Assembly: GCA_024743405.1 (NCBI GenBank)
Contig: JANSWP010000075.1
Location: forward strand, 1 to 35,440
Source of the DNA: Bacteroidota bacterium
GTDB taxonomy: Bacteria > Bacteroidota > Bacteroidia > Chitinophagales > Saprospiraceae
Direction of reading: 5' to 3'
DNA: 35,440 nt
The notes under the pieces: generated by a model
What the model saw: only the letters and a program-made list of their open reading frames with translations
Databases searched by the model: none
What the model was told of the DNA's origin: nothing
Position numbers and translations under genes: made by a program
Shown here: positions 17,794 through 25,306 of the stretch, piece after piece
Layout of the letters: each line of letters starts with the position of its first letter
Position numbering within the stretch: position 1 is the first letter of the stretch

Positions 17794-18624
17794 TTAATCA
17801 AAGACCAACATACCTGGCTGAAATAAGTCTTCATCTAATTCTACATGGGAAGGCTCATCTTCATATACTTCTACCTCTTTTCCATCAGCATCACGCGTAA
17901 GGAAAGTCATTCCTACGCCTAGTGTTCCGGATTCTTTAACTTGTAATTGTATGCAGCTAAACGCAAAAGTCAAATACTCATCTCCTTCAAAGGTGATCGA
18001 ATTTTTTGATGTTTTTTTCACTTGTACTTTGGCATTAGCATTCTCCAAAACCTGTTCGATTTCAGGCAATTTTACCTCAAAATTCGAATCATTGGACTTG
18101 TCAATATTTATTGTGAAACTGTTACTCACAATGGCATCCGAAATCAAGAGCATTTGGTAAGGATCAGCATCTAAAAAAGGGGTCATTGATGGGTGCTCTA
18201 TATCAATTTTTTTACCTTTTAGGTGAGAACCAAGTTCGTTTTTATCAATCCAAACTCTTTTTACATTATTAAAAGAAAGGGAAATTGATTTTGCCCCCTT
18301 TAGTTGGGTCGCCATAGAACCTGAAGGAATTCCAAAACCTTCAAAAAAGCCCTTCAAAATATCAAATCCAAAATCAAAATCTATCGATTTAGTTTTCTCT
18401 AAAGATACATCCGTGACGGTGGACTCTTTAGGTTGCAAATCAAATGCAACTCCTTCCTCCATTAGATGCTTTAAATCCCCTCGAAAATCAGTTTTTCCAT
18501 TTTTTTCGGCAATGATAATTAATGGACGAACACGACTTTCTGGAACTTTAAGCGGTGTCGCATTAAATAGATCGCGCAACATAGAGGTTGTATCGTTTCG
18601 ACAGATGCGGAATGGGAAACTCAT
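17794..18624 (-). CDS. Gasdermin-like pore-forming protein (probable bacterial gasdermin)
   Basis: A 276-residue protein without signal peptide or classical membrane helices. Its pattern matches what I know of bacterial gasdermins: a cysteine close to the N-terminus (C8 in MSFPFRIC, the position class lipidated in studied members), then LKVPESRVRPLIII with a basic/polar strand, a glycine-rich amphipathic region (FGFDILKGFFEGFGIPSGS, 85-103), QLKGAKSISLSFNNV, a D-x-L--L--KKID segment, YQMLLISDAIVSNSF (156-170) and NSITFEGDEYLTFAFSCIQLQV (208-229). The acidic tail after about residue 245 could be the short autoinhibitory peptide whose removal activates these pores. The neighbour 39 bp downstream carries an HExxH motif. 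The assignment is from remembered family character and must be tested by structure prediction; otherwise it is an unnamed Bacteroidota protein. Confidence 0.6.
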   Translation of the reverse strand: MSFPFRICRNDTTSMLRDLFNATPLKVPESRVRPLIIIAEKNGKTDFRGDLKHLMEEGVAFDLQPKESTVTDVSLEKTKSIDFDFGFDILKGFFEGFGIPSGSMATQLKGAKSISLSFNNVKRVWIDKNELGSHLKGKKIDIEHPSMTPFLDADPYQMLLISDAIVSNSFTINIDKSNDSNFEVKLPEIEQVLENANAKVQVKKTSKNSITFEGDEYLTFAFSCIQLQVKESGTLGVGMTFLTRDADGKEVEVYEDEPSHVELDEDLFQPGMLVFD

Positions 18625-18660
18625 ATTTTTATTTCAATTATTAGGTTAGGGTAATTTTGT

Positions 18661-18668
18661 CAAATGTA
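18661..18668 (-). promoter_or_regulatory. -7 box upstream of the gasdermin-like gene, TACATTTG
   Basis: On the minus strand TACATTTG fits TAnnTTTG and would place the start site near 18655, about 30 nt before the ATG at 18624. The nearest upstream TTTG is 26 bp away, longer than usual, so promoter strength is uncertain. Confidence 0.45.
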
Positions 18669-18833
18669 AAACAAATAAAAATGAAAAGAAAAATCAAAAT
18701 TATCTTCGTAGGATATCATTTTGTTTTTTACTAACAGGTCTAATGGTAAGCGTCCTAAATATTTTTCATTGCGTAAAAACACGTAATCTTTTAAAAACTT
18801 ACACTTATTTCCTATGAATATTATAAAAGCTGA

Positions 18834-18862
18834 TTTGGTCTTATTAAAATTAATTACTTTTG
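18834..18862 (+). promoter_or_regulatory. Exopolysaccharide operon promoter, TTTG-N17-TACTTTTG
   Basis: TTTG at 18834-18837, 17 bp, TACTTTTG at 18855-18862. Transcription would start near 18869, leaving a leader of about 230 nt before the Wzc-like gene. The 474-bp gap 18625-19098 holds this promoter, the box for the divergent gasdermin-like gene, a long imperfect palindrome in the leader (18880-18991), and an AT-only hairpin TAAATAA/TTATTTA near 19020-19040. Confidence 0.55.
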
Positions 18863-18879
18863 TATAGTTCAAATAAGAA

Positions 18880-18991
18880 GGAATAATAACTAGAATGAGA
18901 AAACAACACTGAGAAAAATTCTACAAAAACATACTATTAAAAAAAGACATTCCTACCCTCCTCTCAGTTGAACATTCATTTTTACTATTCC
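18880..18991 (+). repeat. Imperfect palindrome in the exopolysaccharide operon leader
   Basis: The arms 18880-18914 and 18962-18991 pair through GGAATA...TATTCC, AATG/CATT and CTGAGA/TCTCAG blocks, with a 5-nt excess in the left arm. It would be transcribed as an extended leader hairpin. It lacks the core shared by the palindromes at 15074, 21327 and 23718, and no T-run follows. Confidence 0.4.
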
Positions 18992-19098
18992 TTTTAATCT
19001 GGTTTGGCTTTCACATCGCTAAATAAGTTTTTTATTTAAGATGTTTCGGTCATATCTAGATTCTCCCCCTTTTTTATTGAGAAAACTATCATAGCGCT

Positions 19099-21270
19099 AT
19101 GGATTTTGCGTATTTCCTTAACATACTACTTAGGAGGAAGTGGTTGATCCTTTTTACGTTGGTTTTGGCGAGTTTAGCTGCGTGGTTTTTTGTAGGGAAA
19201 CTTCCTCCAACGTATAAATCGTCTGCAACAATTTCTGCAGGTATCTTTGAATTTAAAGGCTTAACGCTTCCAAAGAGCAATGCTTTTATTCAACAGTATG
19301 AAATTGATGCCCGGTTTAACCAATTGATAAAAGACATGACTTCGCGAAAGAGCATCAGAAGAGTTACTGATGCACTCGTAAAACACGATTTTAGGAGAAA
19401 AAATCCTTTCCGGTTACCCGATGAAGAGATACTTGGTTTATCTAATTCTCAATTAGATGATATGGCATTAGTCCTACAGACTAATTTCAAAGATTCTATT
19501 AATAATAATAGAAACTTTGAAAAAAATAATAAACTCCTTTCGGAAGCCTTTGGATATGATTACAAAAATTTAATGGAAAACATGACAATAATCCGGGAAG
19601 GAGATACGGATTATGTCACTGTAGCTTTTGAATCAGAAAGCCCCGAATTGTCACATTTTGTGGTTGATACCTATTGCAATGAGTTTTTACAATTTTTCGA
19701 AAATGTAGTCACAAGAGAAGAAACCGAACAGGTTAATTTCTATTCAAATTTAGTGGCGCAAAAGAAAAAAGCCTTAGATGGGATAGTAAAAAAAATCAAT
19801 GAATATAAAGCTAAAAACGGCTTAATAGATGTGGGATATCAAAGTGAATCAGCGATTTCATCTATCCAGAATTTTGAGGAGACTAGAGAAAAAGAAAACC
19901 AAAAGATTCCAGCACTTAAAGCCACTATTAAAATGTTGGATAAGCGAATCTTAAAATACAACAGGTCTTTTTCAGCTGCCTATGCAGACGATTTATTCGG
20001 AAGAGAGGATTTTGTATCAATAGACCAAGAAATAAAAGGGCTAAAGGGTGATTTAAGAAAACCAAGGAGTAGCAAAACGGCGATAGAAAAGAAAATAAAA
20101 AAACTTGAAAACCTGAAGGCAGAACTAATTTCTCAATATGCCAAATCCAATATTCATAATGATCACCCGATTCATGATCAAGTCAAGGATTGGATAATCG
20201 AAAAATCTCAAGCAGAAATAGACTTAGAATTTGCGCAAGAAAGTGTCACCTCCTACGATAGAGAATTAAGAAGTTTGAACAGTAAAATCGGTAAATATCA
20301 AAAAGATGATGCGGAGTTGGCCAACCTAAATGCACAAAAAGAAAATATAGAAAAACAGTACAACCAAAATTTAAATGAATTAGAGACCGCAAAACTATTG
20401 GCGCAAAGTGTTGAAAACCCTTTGTCGATTATTGAGAAAGCTGAAAAAGCTGAAAAACCGGAATCCAATCACAGGGTAATAATTTCTGCTTTTTCAGGTA
20501 TAGCTGGAGGGACATTTGCATGTGTTTTTATTTTTTTCCTTGCACTTTTTGATAGTACAATTCAGTCCCCAAATCAATTTTCAAGAAGAACGCAGCTTCC
20601 TTTAGTAGGCTTCGTCAATAAAATAGAAACCCAGAAACTTGATTTGAATTTTCTATTTCACTCGCAGGATCCAGATACTAAATTAGATCATTTTCGGGAG
20701 TCGATCCGTAAGTTGCGTTCTATCATTGAGGCATCTGGTAAAAGAAGTTTCCTTTTCGTAAGTCCTAAAAAAGGGGAGGGAAAATCTTTCCTAATTATTT
20801 TATTAGCTTATGCTATTAGCCTAAATAATAAAAGGGTTTTAATTATTGATACGAATTTTAGAAACAACACTTTATCAAATTATAAACTTTCAAATTGGTT
20901 GGGTTCACCAGCAAAAGCAACAGCAGCCAAAGATGAAAGATCCAATACCGGTTGGAGTCTTAGAAATGTGGATATTATTGGTAATAAAAATGGAAATCAA
21001 AGTCCTTCTGAAGTGCTTGCGGGAAAGGATTTTAATAGAGTCATGAAAAATTATTCCAACAAATATGATTACATATTTATGGAAGCTGCTTCGATGAATC
21101 AATATTCTGATGCCTTAGAATTATTGCCTTATGTGGATAAAACAATAGCTGTTTTTTCTGCTGAATCTGCTATTGACGATTCTGGTAAAAACACTATAGA
21201 TTTTTTAAGGCACTCAGATTCAAAATTCTTAGGCGGAGTCTTAAATCAAGTTGACTTAAAAAACATTTAA
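19099..21270 (+). CDS. Wzc-like polysaccharide co-polymerase with degenerate ATPase domain
   Basis: A 723-residue inner-membrane protein controlling polysaccharide chain length and export. The N-terminal Wzz domain has TM1 at about 10-32 (RRKWLILFTLVLASLAAWFF), a long periplasmic coiled coil (about 220-445) and TM2 at about 457-483. The cytoplasmic half is a BY-kinase-type P-loop domain with Walker A SPKKGEGKS (555-563) and an A'-like segment VLIIDTNFRN. The expected D-x-PP Walker B is replaced by YIFMEAAS (656-665), and the C-terminus ends DLKNI without the Tyr-rich cluster of true tyrosine autokinases. It may therefore bind nucleotide without autophosphorylation. First gene of the exopolysaccharide cluster. 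Confidence 0.85.
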   Translation: MDFAYFLNILLRRKWLILFTLVLASLAAWFFVGKLPPTYKSSATISAGIFEFKGLTLPKSNAFIQQYEIDARFNQLIKDMTSRKSIRRVTDALVKHDFRRKNPFRLPDEEILGLSNSQLDDMALVLQTNFKDSINNNRNFEKNNKLLSEAFGYDYKNLMENMTIIREGDTDYVTVAFESESPELSHFVVDTYCNEFLQFFENVVTREETEQVNFYSNLVAQKKKALDGIVKKINEYKAKNGLIDVGYQSESAISSIQNFEETREKENQKIPALKATIKMLDKRILKYNRSFSAAYADDLFGREDFVSIDQEIKGLKGDLRKPRSSKTAIEKKIKKLENLKAELISQYAKSNIHNDHPIHDQVKDWIIEKSQAEIDLEFAQESVTSYDRELRSLNSKIGKYQKDDAELANLNAQKENIEKQYNQNLNELETAKLLAQSVENPLSIIEKAEKAEKPESNHRVIISAFSGIAGGTFACVFIFFLALFDSTIQSPNQFSRRTQLPLVGFVNKIETQKLDLNFLFHSQDPDTKLDHFRESIRKLRSIIEASGKRSFLFVSPKKGEGKSFLIILLAYAISLNNKRVLIIDTNFRNNTLSNYKLSNWLGSPAKATAAKDERSNTGWSLRNVDIIGNKNGNQSPSEVLAGKDFNRVMKNYSNKYDYIFMEAASMNQYSDALELLPYVDKTIAVFSAESAIDDSGKNTIDFLRHSDSKFLGGVLNQVDLKNI

Positions 21271-21326
21271 TATGCTGGAATGGAAGAATTATAAACTCTC
21301 ACTTATATAGTTCTTTTTGCAAAGTA

Positions 21327-21492
21327 TAAGTGCTTAGATAGAAATAACTCACACATATTATGACAGACTATTTTTTCACCATATTTCGTTAAAAATACTC
21401 GCCATATCTATTGATATGCCTGTGCTTTTTGCCTCGTCTGGCAAAAAAATAGTTTTCGTCAAATATGGAACTTATTTCTGTCCAAGCACTTA
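21327..21492. repeat. Long imperfect palindrome, copy 2 of a three-copy family
   Basis: The outer arms 21327-21347 and 21472-21492 match at 19 of 21 positions; an inner CCATATTT (21379-21386) pairs with AAATATGG (21461-21468). The core, 21387-21439, runs CGTTAAAAATACTCGC, the hairpin CATATC-TATT-GATATG, CCTGTGC, a T-run and GCCTCGTCT. It lies between the Wzc-like gene and the flippase gene; an ATG inside the right arm of the core hairpin (21416) opens a frame into the flippase but is not its likely start. Confidence 0.8.
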
Positions 21493-21505
21493 CTATCAAA
21501 TAATT

Positions 21506-22933
21506 GTGAGCAACATCACGAAAAAATCTTACTGGCTGAAATCTGGTTTCTATACGTTGTCTGAACGTTTAGCAATTATGGTTTTTGGTTTTGGAGGTGC
21601 CATGCTTTTGTTTAGAGCGCTGCCTAAAGCTGATTTTGGCTATTGGGTCGCATTTCTAACTATTGTAGCGGTTTTGGAAGTGGGTAGAATTGGGCTACTT
21701 CAGAATGCTTTAGTAAAATATTTAGCCACTTCAGAGGAAGAAGACTATGCCAAAATAACCACAGCTTCAGTTTGGTTGAATCTTCTACTCACTGGATTTA
21801 TGGTTTTATGTTTATGGTTCCTTGCACCATTACTTTGCATCTGGTTAAATGCAGAAATTTTAATCCCTCTCTTAAAAATTTATTGCCTAACAACTATTCT
21901 TTTAATCCCTTATTTCCAATTTAATTTCATACAACAGGCGAATTTAGATTTCAAAGGAATCTTTTGGAGCAGCTTCGGAAAACAAGGGTTGATGTTTTGT
22001 TATGTTGTATTTATTTTTCTATTCACAGATCACATCAGTTTAATAGAATTAGCACTTTTTCAATTAGTAACAGCATCTTTCGGTTCTATTATTTCTTACT
22101 CGTTCGCCAAAAAATATTTAAGATTTAACTGGCAATTGAATTGGGATTGGGTAAAGAAATTATTCCATTACGGTAAATATGTTTTTGGAACCAACCTTAG
22201 TACGATGCTTTATAAGAGCATTGACAAAATGATGTTACTAGCTATTCCTATTGCTGGACCGGTGGCTGTTGCCTTATACGAAGCAGCTATAAAAGTTACT
22301 AATTTAACAGATGTACCTACTTTTTCAATGGCAAATATTTTGTTTCCTCAAAGTGCCCGAAGAATGGATGAAGGTAAAGAGGCGGTCAAAATGCTTTATG
22401 AAAAAGCTGTTGGAGCTATTTTAACAGTAATGATTCCATGTATTATTGGTGTGATGGTTCTAGCTGAAATCATCATTTCCGTATTAGCGGGGGAAGAGTA
22501 TTTTCAAGCTGCAAATTTATTACGCCTAACCATACTATATGGATTATTTATGCCCTTTGCCATTCAATTTGGAACTGTTTTAGACTCAATCGGAAAACCA
22601 AAAATCAATTTTTTCATGACCTTATTGAGCATGATTATGAATGTAATTTTCAATTATATTTTCATCACTCAATATGGCGTTTATGGAGCTGCCTATGGAA
22701 CGCTATTGACTTATTCGCTCACCTTTATTTTGATGCAATTTATCTTACATAAAGAACTGAAAGTTAATGCATTTAGGGCTTTTTTCTACATGTTTGAATT
22801 TTATGGTTTGGCTTATAATACAGGCATTAAATATCTCAAAAAACAAAAAAAAATCAACCTAAACCCCTCCCCTATAAATAATGGAGATTCCCCCATTTCA
22901 AATATTTCCCCGAAGGATGTTCCATTTAATTAA
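21506..22933 (+). CDS. Polysaccharide flippase, Wzx/MATE-like
   Basis: About 475 residues from a GTG at 21506. The frame is open to an ATG at 21416, but those 30 extra residues are translated from the palindromic repeat and are not membrane-like, so they are excluded; the true start is uncertain within this stretch. From SYWLKSGFYTLSERLAIMVFGFGGAMLLFR onward the protein has some 12-14 hydrophobic segments and the pattern of the polysaccharide biosynthesis protein (PST/MOP) family, which flips undecaprenyl-linked oligosaccharide repeats across the inner membrane. The tail after about residue 450 is polar and proline/asparagine-rich. It stops 13 bp before the methyltransferase. Confidence 0.85.
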   Translation: MSNITKKSYWLKSGFYTLSERLAIMVFGFGGAMLLFRALPKADFGYWVAFLTIVAVLEVGRIGLLQNALVKYLATSEEEDYAKITTASVWLNLLLTGFMVLCLWFLAPLLCIWLNAEILIPLLKIYCLTTILLIPYFQFNFIQQANLDFKGIFWSSFGKQGLMFCYVVFIFLFTDHISLIELALFQLVTASFGSIISYSFAKKYLRFNWQLNWDWVKKLFHYGKYVFGTNLSTMLYKSIDKMMLLAIPIAGPVAVALYEAAIKVTNLTDVPTFSMANILFPQSARRMDEGKEAVKMLYEKAVGAILTVMIPCIIGVMVLAEIIISVLAGEEYFQAANLLRLTILYGLFMPFAIQFGTVLDSIGKPKINFFMTLLSMIMNVIFNYIFITQYGVYGAAYGTLLTYSLTFILMQFILHKELKVNAFRAFFYMFEFYGLAYNTGIKYLKKQKKINLNPSPINNGDSPISNISPKDVPFN

Positions 22934-22946
22934 AAAACTGTGAATC

Positions 22947-23717
22947 ATGACAAAAGAACAATTCGAAGAAGGATTAGCCTACGCGGAAGAAAATTTTTTA
23001 AACGACCAAGCTGCTCACTTAAAAGTGGATAAAGCACTAATTCGTCAAAAATTTGATTTAACCAATAAAAGGATACTTGACTTTGGTTGCGGAATGGGAG
23101 GAATGAGCTTGTGGTATGCAACCAATTGGCTTTGTGAAGTTCATGGGTTAGACATTGATAATCATCACATTAAAATCGCCAATCAAATAAAAGCTAAACA
23201 TCTAGTAGACAATGTCATTTTTGAAGTCAGAAATATTCTTGAAAAGCCTTTAGCAGAAAAATATGACTATGTCTTTTTGAATGATGTGGCAGAACATATT
23301 CCCTTAAATATTTTAAAAGAAATATTAGCTCAATTGGGTAATTCTCTAACAAAAGGTGGACAAATATTCGTCACCTATCCTCCATGGAAAAGTCCTTATG
23401 CTTCTCATGTAACACATGCAGTAGGGATTCCATGGTGTCAATATTTACCAGATGGAATATTACTAAAAATGATCGAAAAGAATAATATGGTTTTGGTTGG
23501 TGACGAAGAGAGTGATTTGATTGAAGCCTATAAAGGATTGAATCATCTAACACATGAAAAACTGATAAAAGCAGTCAATGGAAGTGGTCTGAGCCCAGTG
23601 TATAGGAAGAGCCACTGTTTGTTAAATAAGGTAAAACCACTTAAGGAAATCAATTTCAATTTCTTTCCATTAGGCTTTCTGGTAACCAAAGAATTTTTGC
23701 TGTTGCAAAAGAATTAA
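22947..23717 (+). CDS. SAM-dependent class I methyltransferase
   Basis: 256 residues. The Rossmann-type SAM site is clear: ILDFGCGMGGMSLWYA (motif I, about 44-59), HGLDIDNHHIKIAN (acidic end of strand 2), and YDYVFLNDVAEHIPL (motif IV/post-I with the common D-x-x-EH pattern). After the core comes YPPWKSPYASHVTHAVGIPW, an aromatic-rich segment probably forming the acceptor pocket. It most likely methylates a sugar or lipid-linked glycan intermediate, judging from its position between flippase and glycosyltransferase. It ends exactly where palindromic repeat copy 3 begins. Confidence 0.8.
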   Translation: MTKEQFEEGLAYAEENFLNDQAAHLKVDKALIRQKFDLTNKRILDFGCGMGGMSLWYATNWLCEVHGLDIDNHHIKIANQIKAKHLVDNVIFEVRNILEKPLAEKYDYVFLNDVAEHIPLNILKEILAQLGNSLTKGGQIFVTYPPWKSPYASHVTHAVGIPWCQYLPDGILLKMIEKNNMVLVGDEESDLIEAYKGLNHLTHEKLIKAVNGSGLSPVYRKSHCLLNKVKPLKEINFNFFPLGFLVTKEFLLLQKN

Positions 23718-23885
23718 GTTAAGGAGGAGGAAAAATATAATCTACCCATTTTACTTGCTATTTTTCCTTTATGCATCGTTAAAAATACTCGCCATACCTT
23801 AGGGTATGTCTGTGTTTTTTGCCTCGTCTAAAGAAAAATTAACTTCCTAAAATTTGGGTAGCTTATTTATTTCCTACTCCCTAAC
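23718..23885. repeat. Long imperfect palindrome, copy 3 of a three-copy family
   Basis: It starts with the first base after the methyltransferase stop and fills almost the whole gap. The arms 23718-23776 and 23830-23885 pair imperfectly along their length, from GTTAAGGAGG...CTCCCTAAC at the ends inward through a TACCC/GGGTA block and a TTTTTC-TTTA/TAAAG-AAAAA block. The core 23777-23829 has CGTTAAAAATACTCGC, the hairpin CATACC-TTAG-GGTATG, TCTGTG, a T-run and GCCTCGTCT. The core is nearly identical to copy 2; the arms are not. Confidence 0.8.
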
Positions 23886-23905
23886 GAATTAAAAAGCACA
23901 CAAAT

Positions 23906-25126
23906 ATGGATATCATATATTTTACACTATTTCCCTGGGAAAATGCCTATTCATCTGTTTCACTCTCTTTTACAAGAGAATTTTCTAAACATAACCGGGT
24001 GTTTTATATTAATATGCCCTGGTCTCTCAAAGACTTTGTGAAGAACTGGAGTACGCCATTGGCGAAAGAACGACGAACCAACCTATTCAAAAATAAAATT
24101 CGATATGAGCGAATAGCCGAGTTATCAGAAAATGTTATTGCCGTTCATCCACCCTTGACTATCCCTATTAATTTTTTGCCCAATGGTCGTGTTTACCAGA
24201 GATTAAAAGCTTACAATCATCAGGTTATAGTTGAGACGATCCGTCAAGTCATAAAAGATTATAACATTAAAGATTATATCTATATGAACTGTTACAACCC
24301 TTATTGTGGCGGTGTATTGCCTAAAGATTTAAAGCCAAAATTAAATATTTATCAATGTATAGACGACATGTCACAGGAACCATATACCGCTCGACATGGA
24401 GCAAGAAATGAGGAAGAAGTGATAGCTGATGCTGATGTCGTATTCGTAACTTCAAAGAATTTATTCAAACTAAAGTCCCCTCTTAATCCCAATACTTATA
24501 TTCTCCATAACGCTGCTGATCTTAGTATTTTTAAAGAAGCTCTGGATAAAGAATTTGAAAGACCAGCTGAAATAAAAAATATAAAAGGTAGAATCATTGG
24601 TTTCACGGGTAATATGGATCCAAATCGAGTTGACTACGATTTATTGAAAAAAATTGCACTATATCATTCAGATAAAACACTTGTATTGGTAGGACCTATC
24701 AATAATGATCAATATAAAAAAGTAGGCTTAGATAAAATGCCTAATGTCATAATGACTGGTGGGAAACATATTCGTGAGCTCCCGAAATATCTGCAACACT
24801 TTGATGTGACCATTATTCCTTTTAAAAAAAATATATTGACGGCGAGTATTTATCCTCTAAAAATCAATGAGTATTTAGCTGCTGGTAAACCCGTGGTTTC
24901 TACTAATTTTTCCGAAGACATTAGAGATTTTTCTGATGTCATTTATCTAGCCGAGAACGATGAAGGTTTTATGAACGAATTGAATAAAGCCATTGGTGAG
25001 AACGATGAAATAAAAATTGAGGAAAGAGCTCTTAAGGCTAGTGAAAATACATGGACACAAAGGGTTAAACGATTTTGGGAAATTGTTGAAAATCATTCAG
25101 AGAAAGAACCCATAAAAATCAGCTAA
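23906..25126 (+). CDS. Glycosyltransferase, GT4/GT1-like (GT-B fold)
   Basis: 406 residues, no signal peptide. The N-terminal half (MDIIYFTLFPWENAYSS... REFSKHNRVFYINMPW) is the acceptor domain. The C-terminal half has IIGFTGNMDPNRVDYDLL, LVLVGP, a GGKHIRELPKYLQHFDVTIIPF segment and NEYLAAGKPVVSTNF, the typical donor-binding pattern of GT4-like enzymes; the usual E-x7-E motif is represented by KINEYLAAGKP. It should transfer an activated sugar onto the lipid-linked repeat unit of the polysaccharide made by this locus; the specific sugar cannot be told. A small membrane-peptide ORF follows after 13 bp. Confidence 0.85.
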   Translation: MDIIYFTLFPWENAYSSVSLSFTREFSKHNRVFYINMPWSLKDFVKNWSTPLAKERRTNLFKNKIRYERIAELSENVIAVHPPLTIPINFLPNGRVYQRLKAYNHQVIVETIRQVIKDYNIKDYIYMNCYNPYCGGVLPKDLKPKLNIYQCIDDMSQEPYTARHGARNEEEVIADADVVFVTSKNLFKLKSPLNPNTYILHNAADLSIFKEALDKEFERPAEIKNIKGRIIGFTGNMDPNRVDYDLLKKIALYHSDKTLVLVGPINNDQYKKVGLDKMPNVIMTGGKHIRELPKYLQHFDVTIIPFKKNILTASIYPLKINEYLAAGKPVVSTNFSEDIRDFSDVIYLAENDEGFMNELNKAIGENDEIKIEERALKASENTWTQRVKRFWEIVENHSEKEPIKIS

Positions 25127-25139
25127 ATTATTGTAATAA

Positions 25140-25268
25140 ATGAAATACTTATTCCAAGAAGAAAGAGAAATTGAACTCTCCAAAAAAGATCAAATCATGG
25201 AGACATTGGCTTTAGTCATGTGTTTCATGGTGCTTTTTGCAAGCGCAATCAAAGTTGTATTTCTATAG
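25140..25268 (+). CDS. Small single-helix membrane peptide in the exopolysaccharide operon
   Basis: A 42-residue ORF with ATG at 25140, 13 bp after the glycosyltransferase stop, ending TAG at 25268, 38 bp before the next gene. It begins MKYLFQEEREIELSKKDQ, a charged segment, followed by one hydrophobic helix (about residues 22-42, METLALVMCFMVLFASAIKV) and a very short end. The start with a charged amphipathic part and a C-terminal anchor suggests a tail-anchored accessory of the polymerase or transferase. I know no named family. Position, spacing and composition support translation. Confidence 0.55.
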   Translation: MKYLFQEEREIELSKKDQIMETLALVMCFMVLFASAIKVVFL

Positions 25269-25306
25269 ACGACCAATTTGTTTTTATCCCGCAATGAGCT
25301 AATAAC

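Noticed and set aside
18660-18872. A 70-residue minus-strand frame upstream of the gasdermin-like gene
   Set aside because: It starts with TTG, is AT-rich and low in complexity, and overlaps both promoter boxes of the divergent region. No family resemblance.
23718-23885. Resemblance of the palindromes to integron attC sites
   Set aside because: The ends read GTTA...TAAC, opposite in order to RYYYAAC...GTTRRRY, there is no integrase, and the arms differ among copies without cassette structure.
25220-25252. An 11-nt match (GTGCTTTTTGC) to the palindrome core inside the 42-residue ORF
   Set aside because: No surrounding inverted repeat and no core hairpin; the match fits an ordinary hydrophobic coding stretch. 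It is probably chance.
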